From assembly GCF_000614065.1 (NCBI RefSeq), contig NZ_BAKG01000001.1, positions 124,001 to 188,000 on the forward strand: DNA of 64,000 bases, read 5' to 3'. A program made the position numbers and the translations under genes. The notes beneath the pieces were generated by a model that was not told the DNA's origin, searched no databases, and saw nothing but the letters and a program-made list of their open reading frames with translations. Below, one piece after another: positions 39,171-47,157 of this stretch; positions within the stretch are counted from its first letter, which is position 1, and each line of letters begins with the position of its first letter. Source of the stretch: Prevotella dentasini JCM 15908 (GTDB taxonomy: Bacteria > Bacteroidota > Bacteroidia > Bacteroidales > Bacteroidaceae).

Positions 39171-40091
39171 TTATAAATGTATTTTACGTTTTTTCTTTTT
39201 CTTCTTTTTGTCAAGTGTGTTGTAAATTTCCGCAGGGACTGTGCCATGAGTCTGAAACAATCCCAATCCTCCTTCTATGAGTTCGTTGACTATTTCGCTC
39301 GTAGCATCTGCAACATTAGATATAAGATTTGTCGTTCCTTGCATCTGCTGTTCGTGTTCCCTATTGTTCTGTTGCAGGGCAAAGTCAATCTTGGAATAAC
39401 TGAAACTCCTGTCCACCTTCGAGCCATTGAAATGATAACCGTTCTTTTCGAAGATAATACCCTGAACTTCCTGCGAGTTGCCTTTGTACTTGAAACGGAC
39501 ATTAATATCTTGTTCTTTCAAGTGAGTAAGTAAGGTTTTCCAATCTCTGCACCGAGCTATTTCTGCTTTCAATGCCTGATAGACTTCATACTTAGTCTTA
39601 TCAGGTTCTTTCAAGCGGTATTCCTTGACATTCTCCTTACCACCGGCGAAGTACAAACCATATTTGGCAGTCAGTTCCTTGCAAATCTTCTCGCTTCTGA
39701 ATCGGTCGTTACGGTCAGAAATGGTCTTGCCGTTATTGTCTATCCGATTGAATGCGATATGAATGTGCGGATGTTCCTTGTCGAAATGGCGACCGATGAT
39801 GTACTGAGTATCTTTTATACCCATCTTCTCCATATACTCATGCGCCACTTTCGCCATCCACTCATTGCTGAGTTTGGGAGAGTCCTGTGCGGAGAAGCTC
39901 AGGGAGATATGTCCGACAACCTTACTTACTCGTGGATTCAGTTCCGTCTGGTCAATGAAACTTTGGACAATATGGCTGATACTGTCTGTTCTCACGCCGG
40001 AACAGTCTATAAGCTCCGTTCCTTTCTTCGGGTCAAGGATGTAATTGATGACACCCTTGAAGCCCGAACCTTTCCTTATCTTGGCGATCAT
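39171..40091 (-). CDS. Relaxase / mobilization nuclease
   Basis: A 306-residue relaxase of the MobA/VirD2 type. It starts MIAKIRKGSGFKGVINYILD. The triple-histidine metal site is HFDKEHPHIHIAFNRID (about 101-117), and a nucleophilic tyrosine probably lies in the N-terminal motif (NYIL). It nicks one strand at oriT and leads it into the recipient. It overlaps mobC by 4 bp. The C-terminus ends in a lysine-rich tract (KKKKKKRKIHL). Intact. Confidence 0.88.
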   Translation of the reverse strand: MIAKIRKGSGFKGVINYILDPKKGTELIDCSGVRTDSISHIVQSFIDQTELNPRVSKVVGHISLSFSAQDSPKLSNEWMAKVAHEYMEKMGIKDTQYIIGRHFDKEHPHIHIAFNRIDNNGKTISDRNDRFRSEKICKELTAKYGLYFAGGKENVKEYRLKEPDKTKYEVYQALKAEIARCRDWKTLLTHLKEQDINVRFKYKGNSQEVQGIIFEKNGYHFNGSKVDRSFSYSKIDFALQQNNREHEQQMQGTTNLISNVADATSEIVNELIEGGLGLFQTHGTVPAEIYNTLDKKKKKKKRKIHL

Positions 40092-40441
40092 CTTCGTATC
40101 ATGTTTAGGATTTCGTCAATCTTGCCAATGACGATTTTGTGGAAAGGAGCAATGGCATGAAACCCTTCCGCATTGGCACGATGTGCCAACTGGTTGAGAT
40201 TGTTTGCCATGCCACACAGCTTGCGAATGAAGTCTGCCTGCTCTACGGTCAGCCGTTCTATGACGTTTCCTTTCTCAAGAACTTTTCTTACAAACTCACT
40301 TATGGATATTCCTGCGCTTTTGGCTTTACCTTTGAGCGTGTAGTAATCCTCTGTGGTAAGTTTTACCGTGATGCGGTATTTCTTCTTTTCGGCTGCGCCT
40401 TTGGTCGGGCGCCCGCCTTTGTTGTATTCTGATTTAGTCAT
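40088..40441 (-). CDS. mobC: MobC-like relaxosome accessory protein
   Basis: A 117-residue basic protein starting MTKSEYNKGGRPTKGAAEKK at 40441; a longer in-frame reading to 40588 would run through the oriT-like palindromes. A ribbon-helix-helix-type segment (YRITVKLTTEDYYTLKGKA, ISISEFVRKVLEKG) precedes MANNLNQLAHRAN, the hallmark of MobC-type proteins. It binds oriT and helps the relaxase open the strands. Translationally coupled to the relaxase (4-bp overlap). Confidence 0.82.
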   Translation of the reverse strand: MTKSEYNKGGRPTKGAAEKKKYRITVKLTTEDYYTLKGKAKSAGISISEFVRKVLEKGNVIERLTVEQADFIRKLCGMANNLNQLAHRANAEGFHAIAPFHKIVIGKIDEILNMIRR

Positions 40442-40508
40442 ATTTGTTTCTTTAATTTGTTTTGATGGAGACCGACGGGATAATCCTCTGCACCGAGTGG
40501 CAGGAGGT

Positions 40509-40550
40509 GGAGCAAGTGGTTTTGGTATGCCCAAAACATAAACTTGCTCC
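40509..40550. other. Candidate origin of transfer (nested inverted repeats)
   Basis: GGAGCAAGT (40509-40517) pairs with ACTTGCTCC (40542-40550), and inside it GTTTTGG (40519-40525) pairs with CCAAAAC (40531-40537). The structure sits just upstream of mobC, where oriT lies in related elements. No nick site can be read with certainty. Confidence 0.5.
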
Positions 40551-40584
40551 CCGAAAAACAGATTATGCCAAACTATTCCTGTAA

Positions 40585-41514
40585 TCATAGCTTAATCCCT
40601 TTGGATTTCTTGATTTCAGCTCTCTCTGAATGCTTGGATTCAGCACACAGATACTCATTCAAGTCCTTGTAGCCATTATATAAGGTTGATGCATCCGTAA
40701 CAGATTTTCCCAATTCCTTTGATAATTGTAGATAGGCATTTCTTCCTGCTTCGTCATTGTCCAAGAAGCATTGAACGCTATCATAGCGTGATAATCTCTT
40801 TGCAGCCTTATGAATATTCGTTACAGAATTGAGTATCAAATAATCCTGTTCCCGCAGTCCTGTACTCTGCGGATTCTTCTTCCTTTTCAGCGTCATGAAT
40901 GACAGAAAGTCCATAAAACCCTCGAAAAGAAAACATACTTTCTTCGGCTCATCGGCACAGAAATGACTGATGTCTTTCGGTGCAATGCAGCCCTTGAAAA
41001 ATGGGTTACGCAATTCATACCCACCTGCTATGTTGGGAAAGCCTATACCGAAGTAATGCTTGCCATTGAAATCGTAATGCAGTTCCTTACAGACAGAAGC
41101 TGCCACCTCCATATCAATACACCTGTCATCGAGATACCTTATCAAAGCAGGATGTGACAAATGAAGTACCTGCAAATTCTCAAAAGAGTTTGTTCGCTGT
41201 ACTGACTTAACATCTGCAAATGGTGCAGAAGATATCGGCATACAATGTGGGGCATCACTCGCTATCTTGCGAATGAGATATGAGACATCAGAGGATTTGT
41301 AAAGCAGTTCTGCCAAATCTATGATGTTTCCACCTTTGCCAATACCGAAATCATACCACTGGTTACGCTCGGTGTTTACCTTGAAAGAAGCATGGTTCTC
41401 CTGACGAAAGGGAGAAAGATACCACAGGTTGTTACCTTGTTGCTTGGTGGGAGAATATCCCAAACTCGCAAGAACTTCCTGCAACTTTATCGCTTTTATT
41501 TCTTGTATATTCAT
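40585..41514 (-). CDS. Primase with CHC2-like zinc finger and Toprim domain
   Basis: A 309-residue protein starting MNIQEIKAIKLQEVLASLGY at 41514, preferred over an upstream ATG at 41568. The N-terminal part (LWYLSPFRQENHASFKVN, NQWYDFGIGKGGNIIDLAELL) is a CHC2-type primase zinc-binding fold, though the cysteines are not conserved. The C-terminal part has a Toprim domain (VCFLFEGFMDFLSF; VQCFLDNDEAGRNAY). It probably primes replication of the excised element. It stops about 35 bp before the oriT-like site. Confidence 0.82.
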   Translation of the reverse strand: MNIQEIKAIKLQEVLASLGYSPTKQQGNNLWYLSPFRQENHASFKVNTERNQWYDFGIGKGGNIIDLAELLYKSSDVSYLIRKIASDAPHCMPISSAPFADVKSVQRTNSFENLQVLHLSHPALIRYLDDRCIDMEVAASVCKELHYDFNGKHYFGIGFPNIAGGYELRNPFFKGCIAPKDISHFCADEPKKVCFLFEGFMDFLSFMTLKRKKNPQSTGLREQDYLILNSVTNIHKAAKRLSRYDSVQCFLDNDEAGRNAYLQLSKELGKSVTDASTLYNGYKDLNEYLCAESKHSERAEIKKSKGIKL

Positions 41515-41649
41515 ATTATAATGAAGTTGGATGGTTTGAAAAAGTGATGATTTGATGAAAATGCACATAATCGTTTCATAACAAACAAGTTACCTGTTCA
41601 TCATGGTCTCATCATAAAACTTACCAAAAGATAAAGAACAACTCACATT

Positions 41650-41982
41650 CTATGATATTGTCATTTCGACTTTTCTTGATTTCTCTATTTTGGATTCTCT
41701 GTTTTCTATAAAATCACGACATCGGTTTTTGAGTCTCTCAATACCTCGATAGAATTTGTTTAGCAAGTTGTACTTTTGTGCGGACAAAAGTATGTTGCCG
41801 ACTACACGAAGTCGGGAAAAGGATTCACAAATTCCATCCCGATACCTGCCAAAAGAAAAACTAAATTCATTTCTCTTTTGGGCAGCAGTAAAGTTCGCTT
41901 TCATCATTCTTTTACATTGATGAGTGGAAAGATGAATCGAGTAGATGTTGTCAATCAATCTGTTATATATATTTTTCATCAT
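41650..41982 (-). CDS. Possible small basic protein
   Basis: A 110-residue basic reading frame (MMKNIYNRLIDNIYSIHLST ... RKVEMTIS), 16 bp after the helicase gene and 135 bp before the primase start. It is crossed by two strong hairpins (41771-41815), which makes coding less certain. No family is recognised. It may be a chance frame over a structured replication or regulatory region. Confidence 0.35.
   Translation of the reverse strand: MMKNIYNRLIDNIYSIHLSTHQCKRMMKANFTAAQKRNEFSFSFGRYRDGICESFSRLRVVGNILLSAQKYNLLNKFYRGIERLKNRCRDFIENRESKIEKSRKVEMTIS
41771..41815. other. Twin hairpins between helicase and primase genes
   Basis: TACTTTTGT-gcgg-ACAAAAGTA (41771-41792) and CCGACT-acacga-AGTCGG (41798-41815) are two perfect stem-loops 5 bp apart. 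They could be a replication origin, a protein site or an RNA structure. Confidence 0.5.
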
Positions 41983-41998
41983 TTCATCAAAATAATGA

Positions 41999-43189
41999 TT
42001 AAATGTTCGTGAGCTGTTCTTTGGTTACGGTGTAATATCTGCCTGTCCGCTTGATGGGTGAGTAGTTCCGCAAGCTGTTGTAGTCTATCTGATAGGTTAG
42101 ATACGTCAGCGTATTGGGAGCAGGAATGAGTTTCCATATATCCTGCACTATCCTACGAACTTGGCTTTTGTCAGCCTTGCATCCTGTGTTGTTCAGCAGG
42201 CACACCATGTCATTGATACAGAATGAAAACTCGGTAACAACCATTTGCTCCATTACCTCCAAACTGAGTTCTGACATTTCCAACTCAATCTTATTGCGGT
42301 TGCTGCGGATAATGCGCTGCAAGGCTGGTGTAAAGGTCAGCTTGGGTGCAAACCACATACGGCTTTCCTTGTGAGTGGACAGGGTACGGTGCTGCAGAAA
42401 ATAGAGAAAGGCAGGGATTTCTGCTTTCAGTTTTTGCAGAAAGTCGGTATCATCGTTTTTAAGACGCTCTATCTTCCTTACCCAATATCGGGTTTCTCCC
42501 ACGTCTATGATGACAGGGAGTAACTCGTTATTGGAGCACAGCACGAACTTGGCAAAGAAGGAGATTTCGTCTCGGTCTTTGCCTTTTGCTTCCACCTTAT
42601 AGGAGAGCGTTGTGCTAAGATTTTTCAATCGTTCACTGTCTTCCCTGCGGTTGAGCAGAACTTCATCCACAACAATGAGCAGCTTTCCTGCCCAATCAGC
42701 ATTGAATTGGCTACGAAAATCCTCGTTAGTGTTGAAAGTTACATTGTTCTGGAAAACGGCTTTAAGGAAATTGAGGAACGTACTCTTCCCTGTATTGCGT
42801 TCCTCTGACACCATCAGGAGGATGGGTAGTTTCTGCACGGGTTGGAGATAGAGCAACTGCAAATAGTCCATACCCAACTCGTATTGTTCCCCGAAGATAT
42901 GCCTTATCAGGGAATCAACGTTCGGAAATTCACCCTCTTTTGGTTGGTGTCCTATCGGCTCGTAGAGATTGAGGAACTTGTCAATTACAGGCTTGTAGTT
43001 GACATGATCAGGAACAGTGCAGAAACCATCGTACTTAGGGACAGTGGCTATGAAATCCTTGCCATAGTCTTGCCGTAGCGTTTCATTGTTCCACACGATA
43101 CGCTTCTTGGCAAAACCGCCATTGATGCGTGGTTGGTTCACGATCTTGTATAAGGTCGTGCCAACACGGATAAATTCTTCTTGTGCCAT
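41999..43189 (-). CDS. Primase-helicase family ATPase (DUF5906/VirE-like)
   Basis: A 396-residue protein with a superfamily-3-like ATPase core: Walker A SEERNTGKSTFLNF (about 128-141), Walker B KLLIVVDEV, and a downstream sensor region (FVLCSNNELLPV). The N-terminal and C-terminal parts are unassigned. Such proteins drive replication of Bacteroides mobilizable elements after excision. It starts 3 bp after the HTH gene. Intact. Confidence 0.8.
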   Translation of the reverse strand: MAQEEFIRVGTTLYKIVNQPRINGGFAKKRIVWNNETLRQDYGKDFIATVPKYDGFCTVPDHVNYKPVIDKFLNLYEPIGHQPKEGEFPNVDSLIRHIFGEQYELGMDYLQLLYLQPVQKLPILLMVSEERNTGKSTFLNFLKAVFQNNVTFNTNEDFRSQFNADWAGKLLIVVDEVLLNRREDSERLKNLSTTLSYKVEAKGKDRDEISFFAKFVLCSNNELLPVIIDVGETRYWVRKIERLKNDDTDFLQKLKAEIPAFLYFLQHRTLSTHKESRMWFAPKLTFTPALQRIIRSNRNKIELEMSELSLEVMEQMVVTEFSFCINDMVCLLNNTGCKADKSQVRRIVQDIWKLIPAPNTLTYLTYQIDYNSLRNYSPIKRTGRYYTVTKEQLTNI

Positions 43190-43192
43190 AAG

Positions 43193-43507
43193 TTAGATAC
43201 TTGGAGTATAGTTTCCTAAAATTTTCTGCACATCAGACATTTTATATCTGACTTTGTTACCTACCTTTATTGGCTTTAGGTAGTTCTTTTTCCCCCAATG
43301 CCATAAGGTTGCATCACAGACACCACAGAGTTGTTTTACTTCTTCCTTTGAAAGAAAGCGTTCTTTGCGTGCTTCTTCAACGATAGTCGTTAGTTCGTCT
43401 TTTGCACGATTGATAAGATTGTTAGAGAAAGCCAACAGGTCCTCTCCTGACACTTCTAATCGCACATGTGCATTAGAACTTTGAATAATTGATAGAATAT
43501 CGGTCAT
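43193..43507 (-). CDS. Excisionase-like helix-turn-helix protein
   Basis: A 104-residue protein. Its C-terminal half is a MerR/excisionase-type winged helix: FLSKEEVKQLCGVCDATLWHW, then KKNYLKPIKVGNKVRYKMSD. The N-terminal half is helical. In this element family such proteins steer excision and replication. It is 3 bp upstream of the helicase and 173 bp downstream of the gene at 43681. Intact. Confidence 0.8.
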   Translation of the reverse strand: MTDILSIIQSSNAHVRLEVSGEDLLAFSNNLINRAKDELTTIVEEARKERFLSKEEVKQLCGVCDATLWHWGKKNYLKPIKVGNKVRYKMSDVQKILGNYTPSI

Positions 43508-43680
43508 ATTTTTTTAGACTCCACCAGCTTGTTTGACTTTCTGTTGTCGGTGGGTTTGCAAACAAAAAGCCGCCACCTCGCTTGAGATGACGACTGCAAA
43601 TTTATATCGTAAAATGACTGATCTTCAACGATTTTGCAAACGCTTAATTCACATAAATATTAAACGAATTAAACGAACTC

Positions 43681-44604
43681 TTATTCCGTTAAAAAGGATT
43701 TGATTTCATTGATGGCAGCACGGTCTTCGCCTTTATCCATCAGCCTTATTCCTGTCTTCCCTATGGCTTCAGAAAGATTTTTGTTGGCTTTCTGAACGCC
43801 TCGAAGCCCTACCAAGCGAATATTATAATGGTCAGATAATGCTCTGTAGAATGGTGCAATATCACATTCTCTGAGCAAGTTTGCTTCTTCTAAAGCTATT
43901 TTGAGATAAATAATATCTTTCTCTTTTGGCTTAGTCAATAGCCGATTCCTAATCTTTTCAAGTAGTTTTTCCTTATTTTCTATCTTTAAAAGTTCTTCTA
44001 AAGTTCTCTCATCCTTAACTCTGCCACGCCTATTATTGATTGCCTTTGAATCCTCATTATCAGAGAAGTTTTCTTCCAAAGCAGATTCGACAAGTCCGTC
44101 GGAACCTATAGATTTCTGGTATTGTTGAAACTCTTTCCAATCTTCCTTTGTTCTTTCCCCTGATGATACACTTCTGAGAATAATGTATTTTATCATCAAA
44201 GAAAGCAGCCATTTGTGCAATCGGTTGGTCTTGCTGTTTTGAATAAGGCTCTCACCATGTTCTACCATACATTCATAACTACGACCAAAATACAACCATG
44301 CAAGCATTGCTGGAACTATTGATTTTCTATCAGTATTATGAAATTCATGTATCAGGCGTTCTGCAAGGTCTGAATTAGTTAGCATATTTTCCAAAGAAGA
44401 AAAATCCTTTAATGTATCGTTGAACATCCTTTTCTTGACCTCGTCTTTGTATTTCGGTACAATCTTTACGACAAGCATAAAGACTTTCTGAAAACCAGCA
44501 CTATCTTTACGGTTCATTTCCTCAACAAATGAGCAATATTCCTTCGGATGCGTATCAAGCCAATCTTTTATAAGTCGCTTAAAATCTTCAAAACTTTCTT
44601 TCAT
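43681..44604 (-). CDS. Hypothetical protein next to the integrase (possibly DUF6043 family)
   Basis: A 307-residue soluble helical protein, rich in Lys and Glu (FKRLIKDWLDTHPKEYCSFV; SDNEDSKAINNRRGRVKDER). It follows the integrase gene by 8 bp, so the two are co-transcribed. Proteins of this size beside integrases in Bacteroides elements are sometimes assigned to DUF6043; I cannot confirm that from the sequence alone. No enzymatic motif is seen. Confidence 0.6.
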   Translation of the reverse strand: MKESFEDFKRLIKDWLDTHPKEYCSFVEEMNRKDSAGFQKVFMLVVKIVPKYKDEVKKRMFNDTLKDFSSLENMLTNSDLAERLIHEFHNTDRKSIVPAMLAWLYFGRSYECMVEHGESLIQNSKTNRLHKWLLSLMIKYIILRSVSSGERTKEDWKEFQQYQKSIGSDGLVESALEENFSDNEDSKAINNRRGRVKDERTLEELLKIENKEKLLEKIRNRLLTKPKEKDIIYLKIALEEANLLRECDIAPFYRALSDHYNIRLVGLRGVQKANKNLSEAIGKTGIRLMDKGEDRAAINEIKSFLTE

Positions 44605-44612
44605 CGTTGGAT

Positions 44613-45950
44613 TTAGTCTAAAAGTTTTACCAAGTCTTTCTTCATTTCTTCATCAATATCTCTATAACGCCTAAAGGCTTTGCTCCCTTCCTTGTGCCCT
44701 GATAATGCAGAAACCAGATTGGGGTCTTTTACTTTTTTATAGATATTGCCAATGAATGTGCGTCTTGCCAAATGGCTACTTGCTACCTCATATATTGGTC
44801 GCTTCACCTCATCATGAGTCAAAGGGTCTAAGATAGTTACTATCCTATCTACACCTGCTTCTTGAAAAATGCGTTTGATAGCTACATTATACTTTTGTTC
44901 TGATATAAATGGAAATAACTTTGCGCCCTCGTAGTCCTTATAGCGAGCTAATATTGTCTTTGCTTTGCTATTCAAGGGTACTCTAACGGTTACAGGATTA
45001 CCCTCTCTGGTCTTTTTAGGGATATATTCTATAGCCTCATTGACTATGTTTCTTTTGGTCAGCCGATATAAATCGCTAACTCTGCAGCCTATTAAAGTTT
45101 GAAAAATAAAAATATCTCGTTGAATAGCAAGCTGTGGGTGTTCAGATAAATCTGCATCAAATATTTGGTCACGCTCATCTAAGGTAATATAATAAGGCGT
45201 TCCATAGGTACATTCGTCTAATGGGAAGTCATCAAATGGACGATTGGTTGTGATTTTCTTATCGTAGCACCATATAAAGAATGTCCTGATACGAGAAAAC
45301 CTATCTATCAAAGTATTCTTGCCTCTTGGTAACGGTACTCGCTTTTCAGGAAAAGCCTCATACAACTTTGGGTATTTCTCATAATAGATATATTCATTTT
45401 CAAAGAAATCCCACATGTCTCTCAATATATCAGCAGTCACATCATCAACATCAAGAATGAAGTCGCGACGACCACGTTTAGCAGTTCTGACATACATTTC
45501 ATATCGAGCCAAAGAGCGCTGAATAACTTTAAAGTTCTTCACACGTACCTCAGATAATTTATGTTCAACAAGAAATTTAGCAAAGAGTTCCAAAAGTTTA
45601 GGCTTATTTTCCAGCATCAACTCTTCCTCCGTCTTATATCGATTAGGATGATGATATTTGTCGATAATCATTGCCAACCATTCATTATCAGCTTCTGCCG
45701 TATATTGCTCGGTAATCGTTGACACAATATCTTGTACACTTTGTGCCAAATGCAATTTATTCTCTTCTGAAACCAGTGCAACACGATCCTTGTACCCTTG
45801 CTTCTCGCTACTCCAATGGTTAGGATTTATAACAAGTTCACTTGCAGCCTTAATATCTTTCTTACCATCACGCAAACGAAAATAGATAGTTGCCATACTA
45901 TCTGTGTCGTTCTTTTTTGCCGTCTTGCGAATGAATGCAGTAACCTTCAT
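44613..45950 (-). CDS. int: Tyrosine site-specific integrase
   Basis: A 445-residue recombinase. The N-terminal arm-binding domain starts MKVTAFIRKTAKKNDTD, a core-binding domain lies around residues 110-215, and the catalytic domain has arginine in IGCRVSDLYRL, the H-x-x-R box in SSHLARRTFIGNIY and the tyrosine in KAFRRYRDID. It recombines the element with the 3' end of tRNA-Leu. It lies 198 bp from the right attachment repeat, as expected. Intact. Confidence 0.95.
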   Translation of the reverse strand: MKVTAFIRKTAKKNDTDSMATIYFRLRDGKKDIKAASELVINPNHWSSEKQGYKDRVALVSEENKLHLAQSVQDIVSTITEQYTAEADNEWLAMIIDKYHHPNRYKTEEELMLENKPKLLELFAKFLVEHKLSEVRVKNFKVIQRSLARYEMYVRTAKRGRRDFILDVDDVTADILRDMWDFFENEYIYYEKYPKLYEAFPEKRVPLPRGKNTLIDRFSRIRTFFIWCYDKKITTNRPFDDFPLDECTYGTPYYITLDERDQIFDADLSEHPQLAIQRDIFIFQTLIGCRVSDLYRLTKRNIVNEAIEYIPKKTREGNPVTVRVPLNSKAKTILARYKDYEGAKLFPFISEQKYNVAIKRIFQEAGVDRIVTILDPLTHDEVKRPIYEVASSHLARRTFIGNIYKKVKDPNLVSALSGHKEGSKAFRRYRDIDEEMKKDLVKLLD

Positions 45951-46147
45951 AATCGTTGTTTTTTAATTCTATTGCAAAGATACTAATTTGTTCCCAAATT
46001 GTTCCCGTTCATCCTAAATTTATTTTTATTGTTTTCAATAAGAATAAACACAATATTCTTTTATACTGTTGATTATAAGGTGTTTATATTTAGTTGTGGG
46101 ATTTAATAGAATTAATTGAAATGTTCCCATATTTAATATTTCAAATG

Positions 46148-46160
46148 CGGGTCTGGGTAC
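46148..46160. repeat. Right attachment-site repeat
   Basis: CGGGTCTGGGTAC, an exact copy of the tRNA-Leu 3' segment at 32882-32894; it marks the right end of the element. Confidence 0.85.
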
Positions 46161-46168
46161 TTTATAAG

Positions 46169-46213
46169 AAAAGGAAGAGGCTGATTATCAATTAGATACA
46201 GCTTCTTCCTTTC
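46169..46213. terminator. Hairpin with T-run beyond the element
   Basis: GGAAGAGGCTG pairs with CAGCTTCTTCC around a 15-base loop, followed by TTTCTTTTT. Before the element entered, this probably terminated the tRNA-Leu transcript. Confidence 0.6.
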
Positions 46214-46333
46214 TTTTTAGTGCAACATTGGTGCAACAATTCGGAAAATATTTGGGTTTGGCAATGCTGGGGCTCTAACAATACCCCATATAAACATCTC
46301 CCCCAAAATGGTCTTTAGCAAGATGTTTTTTAT

Positions 46334-46561
46334 CTATCGAAATTCTTCATACTCTTCCTTGCTGATTTCGTCACCATACATCTTAGATTCAAAAATATCT
46401 TTATCTGTTGAATCTACCTCCACTTCTGTTCTTCCTCGCCTTTTGATAAAACAATGCGTAGATTTACCAATGACTACCACTCTTAAAACAATGTCTTCGT
46501 AATCATCTTTGAGATATACTGCTCCTTTTTCAAGTTTGCTACATAATTTTACCACATCCAT
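46334..46561 (-). CDS. Small hypothetical protein
   Basis: A 75-residue acidic protein (MDVVKLCSKLEKGAVYLKDD ... EISKEEYEEFR). It begins directly where the upstream gene stops, so the two form one unit. Not recognised. It lies in an AT-rich strip between the mobile element and an insertion sequence. A role as half of a small toxin, immunity or antitoxin pair is possible. Confidence 0.5.
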   Translation of the reverse strand: MDVVKLCSKLEKGAVYLKDDYEDIVLRVVVIGKSTHCFIKRRGRTEVEVDSTDKDIFESKMYGDEISKEEYEEFR

Positions 46562-46798
46562 TTACTCTATAACTTCCAAACCTTTGCACAATTCATCTAA
46601 CATTTGTTTCTGTTCAGCTAACTTCCACAATGGAAATAACTCTTCCATCGTATAAACAGCATCCATACAATCTGGTTGATACATAATACTAACCATTTCA
46701 CACATAGCATCTAAAAAATACTTACTTTCTGTTTCAACATGCTCAAACTCCCATTTTAATGCGCTTGCCAAATCTTCACTTACTTTTATCTGTACCAT
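46562..46798 (-). CDS. Small hypothetical protein
   Basis: A 78-residue protein starting MVQIKVSEDLASALKWEFEH at 46798; an in-frame ATG at 46855 would add a hydrophobic stretch. It is rich in acidic residues and Met (YQPDCMDAVYTMEELFPLWK). It ends directly before the 46561 gene starts. Not recognised. Confidence 0.5.
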   Translation of the reverse strand: MVQIKVSEDLASALKWEFEHVETESKYFLDAMCEMVSIMYQPDCMDAVYTMEELFPLWKLAEQKQMLDELCKGLEVIE

Positions 46799-46891
46799 AA
46801 TATTTATATTTGATTGATAATGTAAAAGTAACCAATAAAGTAATCTGATAATCATGTGTTAAGTTAAAAGATTTTGATGCATATTTGATTA

Positions 46892-47098
46892 TCAAATAAC
46901 TTTATTCTTTTTTAACTCATTGTTAATTTCAATAACTTTCTGTATATCCTCATCAGATAGTATCGGTATAGTATCTACTCTTACAGATTTATCACTTAAC
47001 TTTGCCAATAGGTTAGGTGTCTTGTCTGTATTCCATACACTATTTTTAATGGCTAACAAAAGTTCTATTTTGTCCTCTCTGCTTAATTGTATCTTCAT
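46892..47098 (-). CDS. Small hypothetical protein
   Basis: A 68-residue helical protein (MKIQLSREDKIELLLAIKNS ... NELKKNKVI), upstream of the two small genes at 46798 and 46561 and on the same strand. Its right neighbour is the end of an insertion sequence (47158), so its promoter region may have been changed. Not recognised. Confidence 0.5.
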   Translation of the reverse strand: MKIQLSREDKIELLLAIKNSVWNTDKTPNLLAKLSDKSVRVDTIPILSDEDIQKVIEINNELKKNKVI

Positions 47099-47157
47099 TC
47101 CTTTAATCTTCCACTTTGTCTGGAAGTGATTGCATTAGTTGGAAAAATGCATTATTA

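Larger units (their letters stand above)
32882..46160. mobile_element. Integrative mobilizable element in tRNA-Leu carrying a restriction-modification system
   Basis: A 13.3-kb block bounded by the 13-bp direct repeat CGGGTCTGGGTAC (32882-32894 within tRNA-Leu; 46148-46160). Every gene inside points left. It is clearly AT-richer than the flanking housekeeping genes. The integrase lies next to the right end. It encodes replication (primase, helicase), mobilization (MobC, relaxase, oriT-like site) and cargo, but no conjugation machinery, so it must depend on a helper. The organisation resembles NBU/MTn-type elements of Bacteroides. Confidence 0.88.

Noticed and set aside
41650-41982. Promoting the 110-residue frame between helicase and primase to a firm gene
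   Set aside because: Two perfect hairpins cross it and no family is recognisable, so it is kept only at low confidence.
32882-46160. The element as a full conjugative transposon of the CTnDOT type or a prophage
   Set aside because: No Tra secretion genes, no capsid, terminase or tail genes; only mobilization and replication functions are present.
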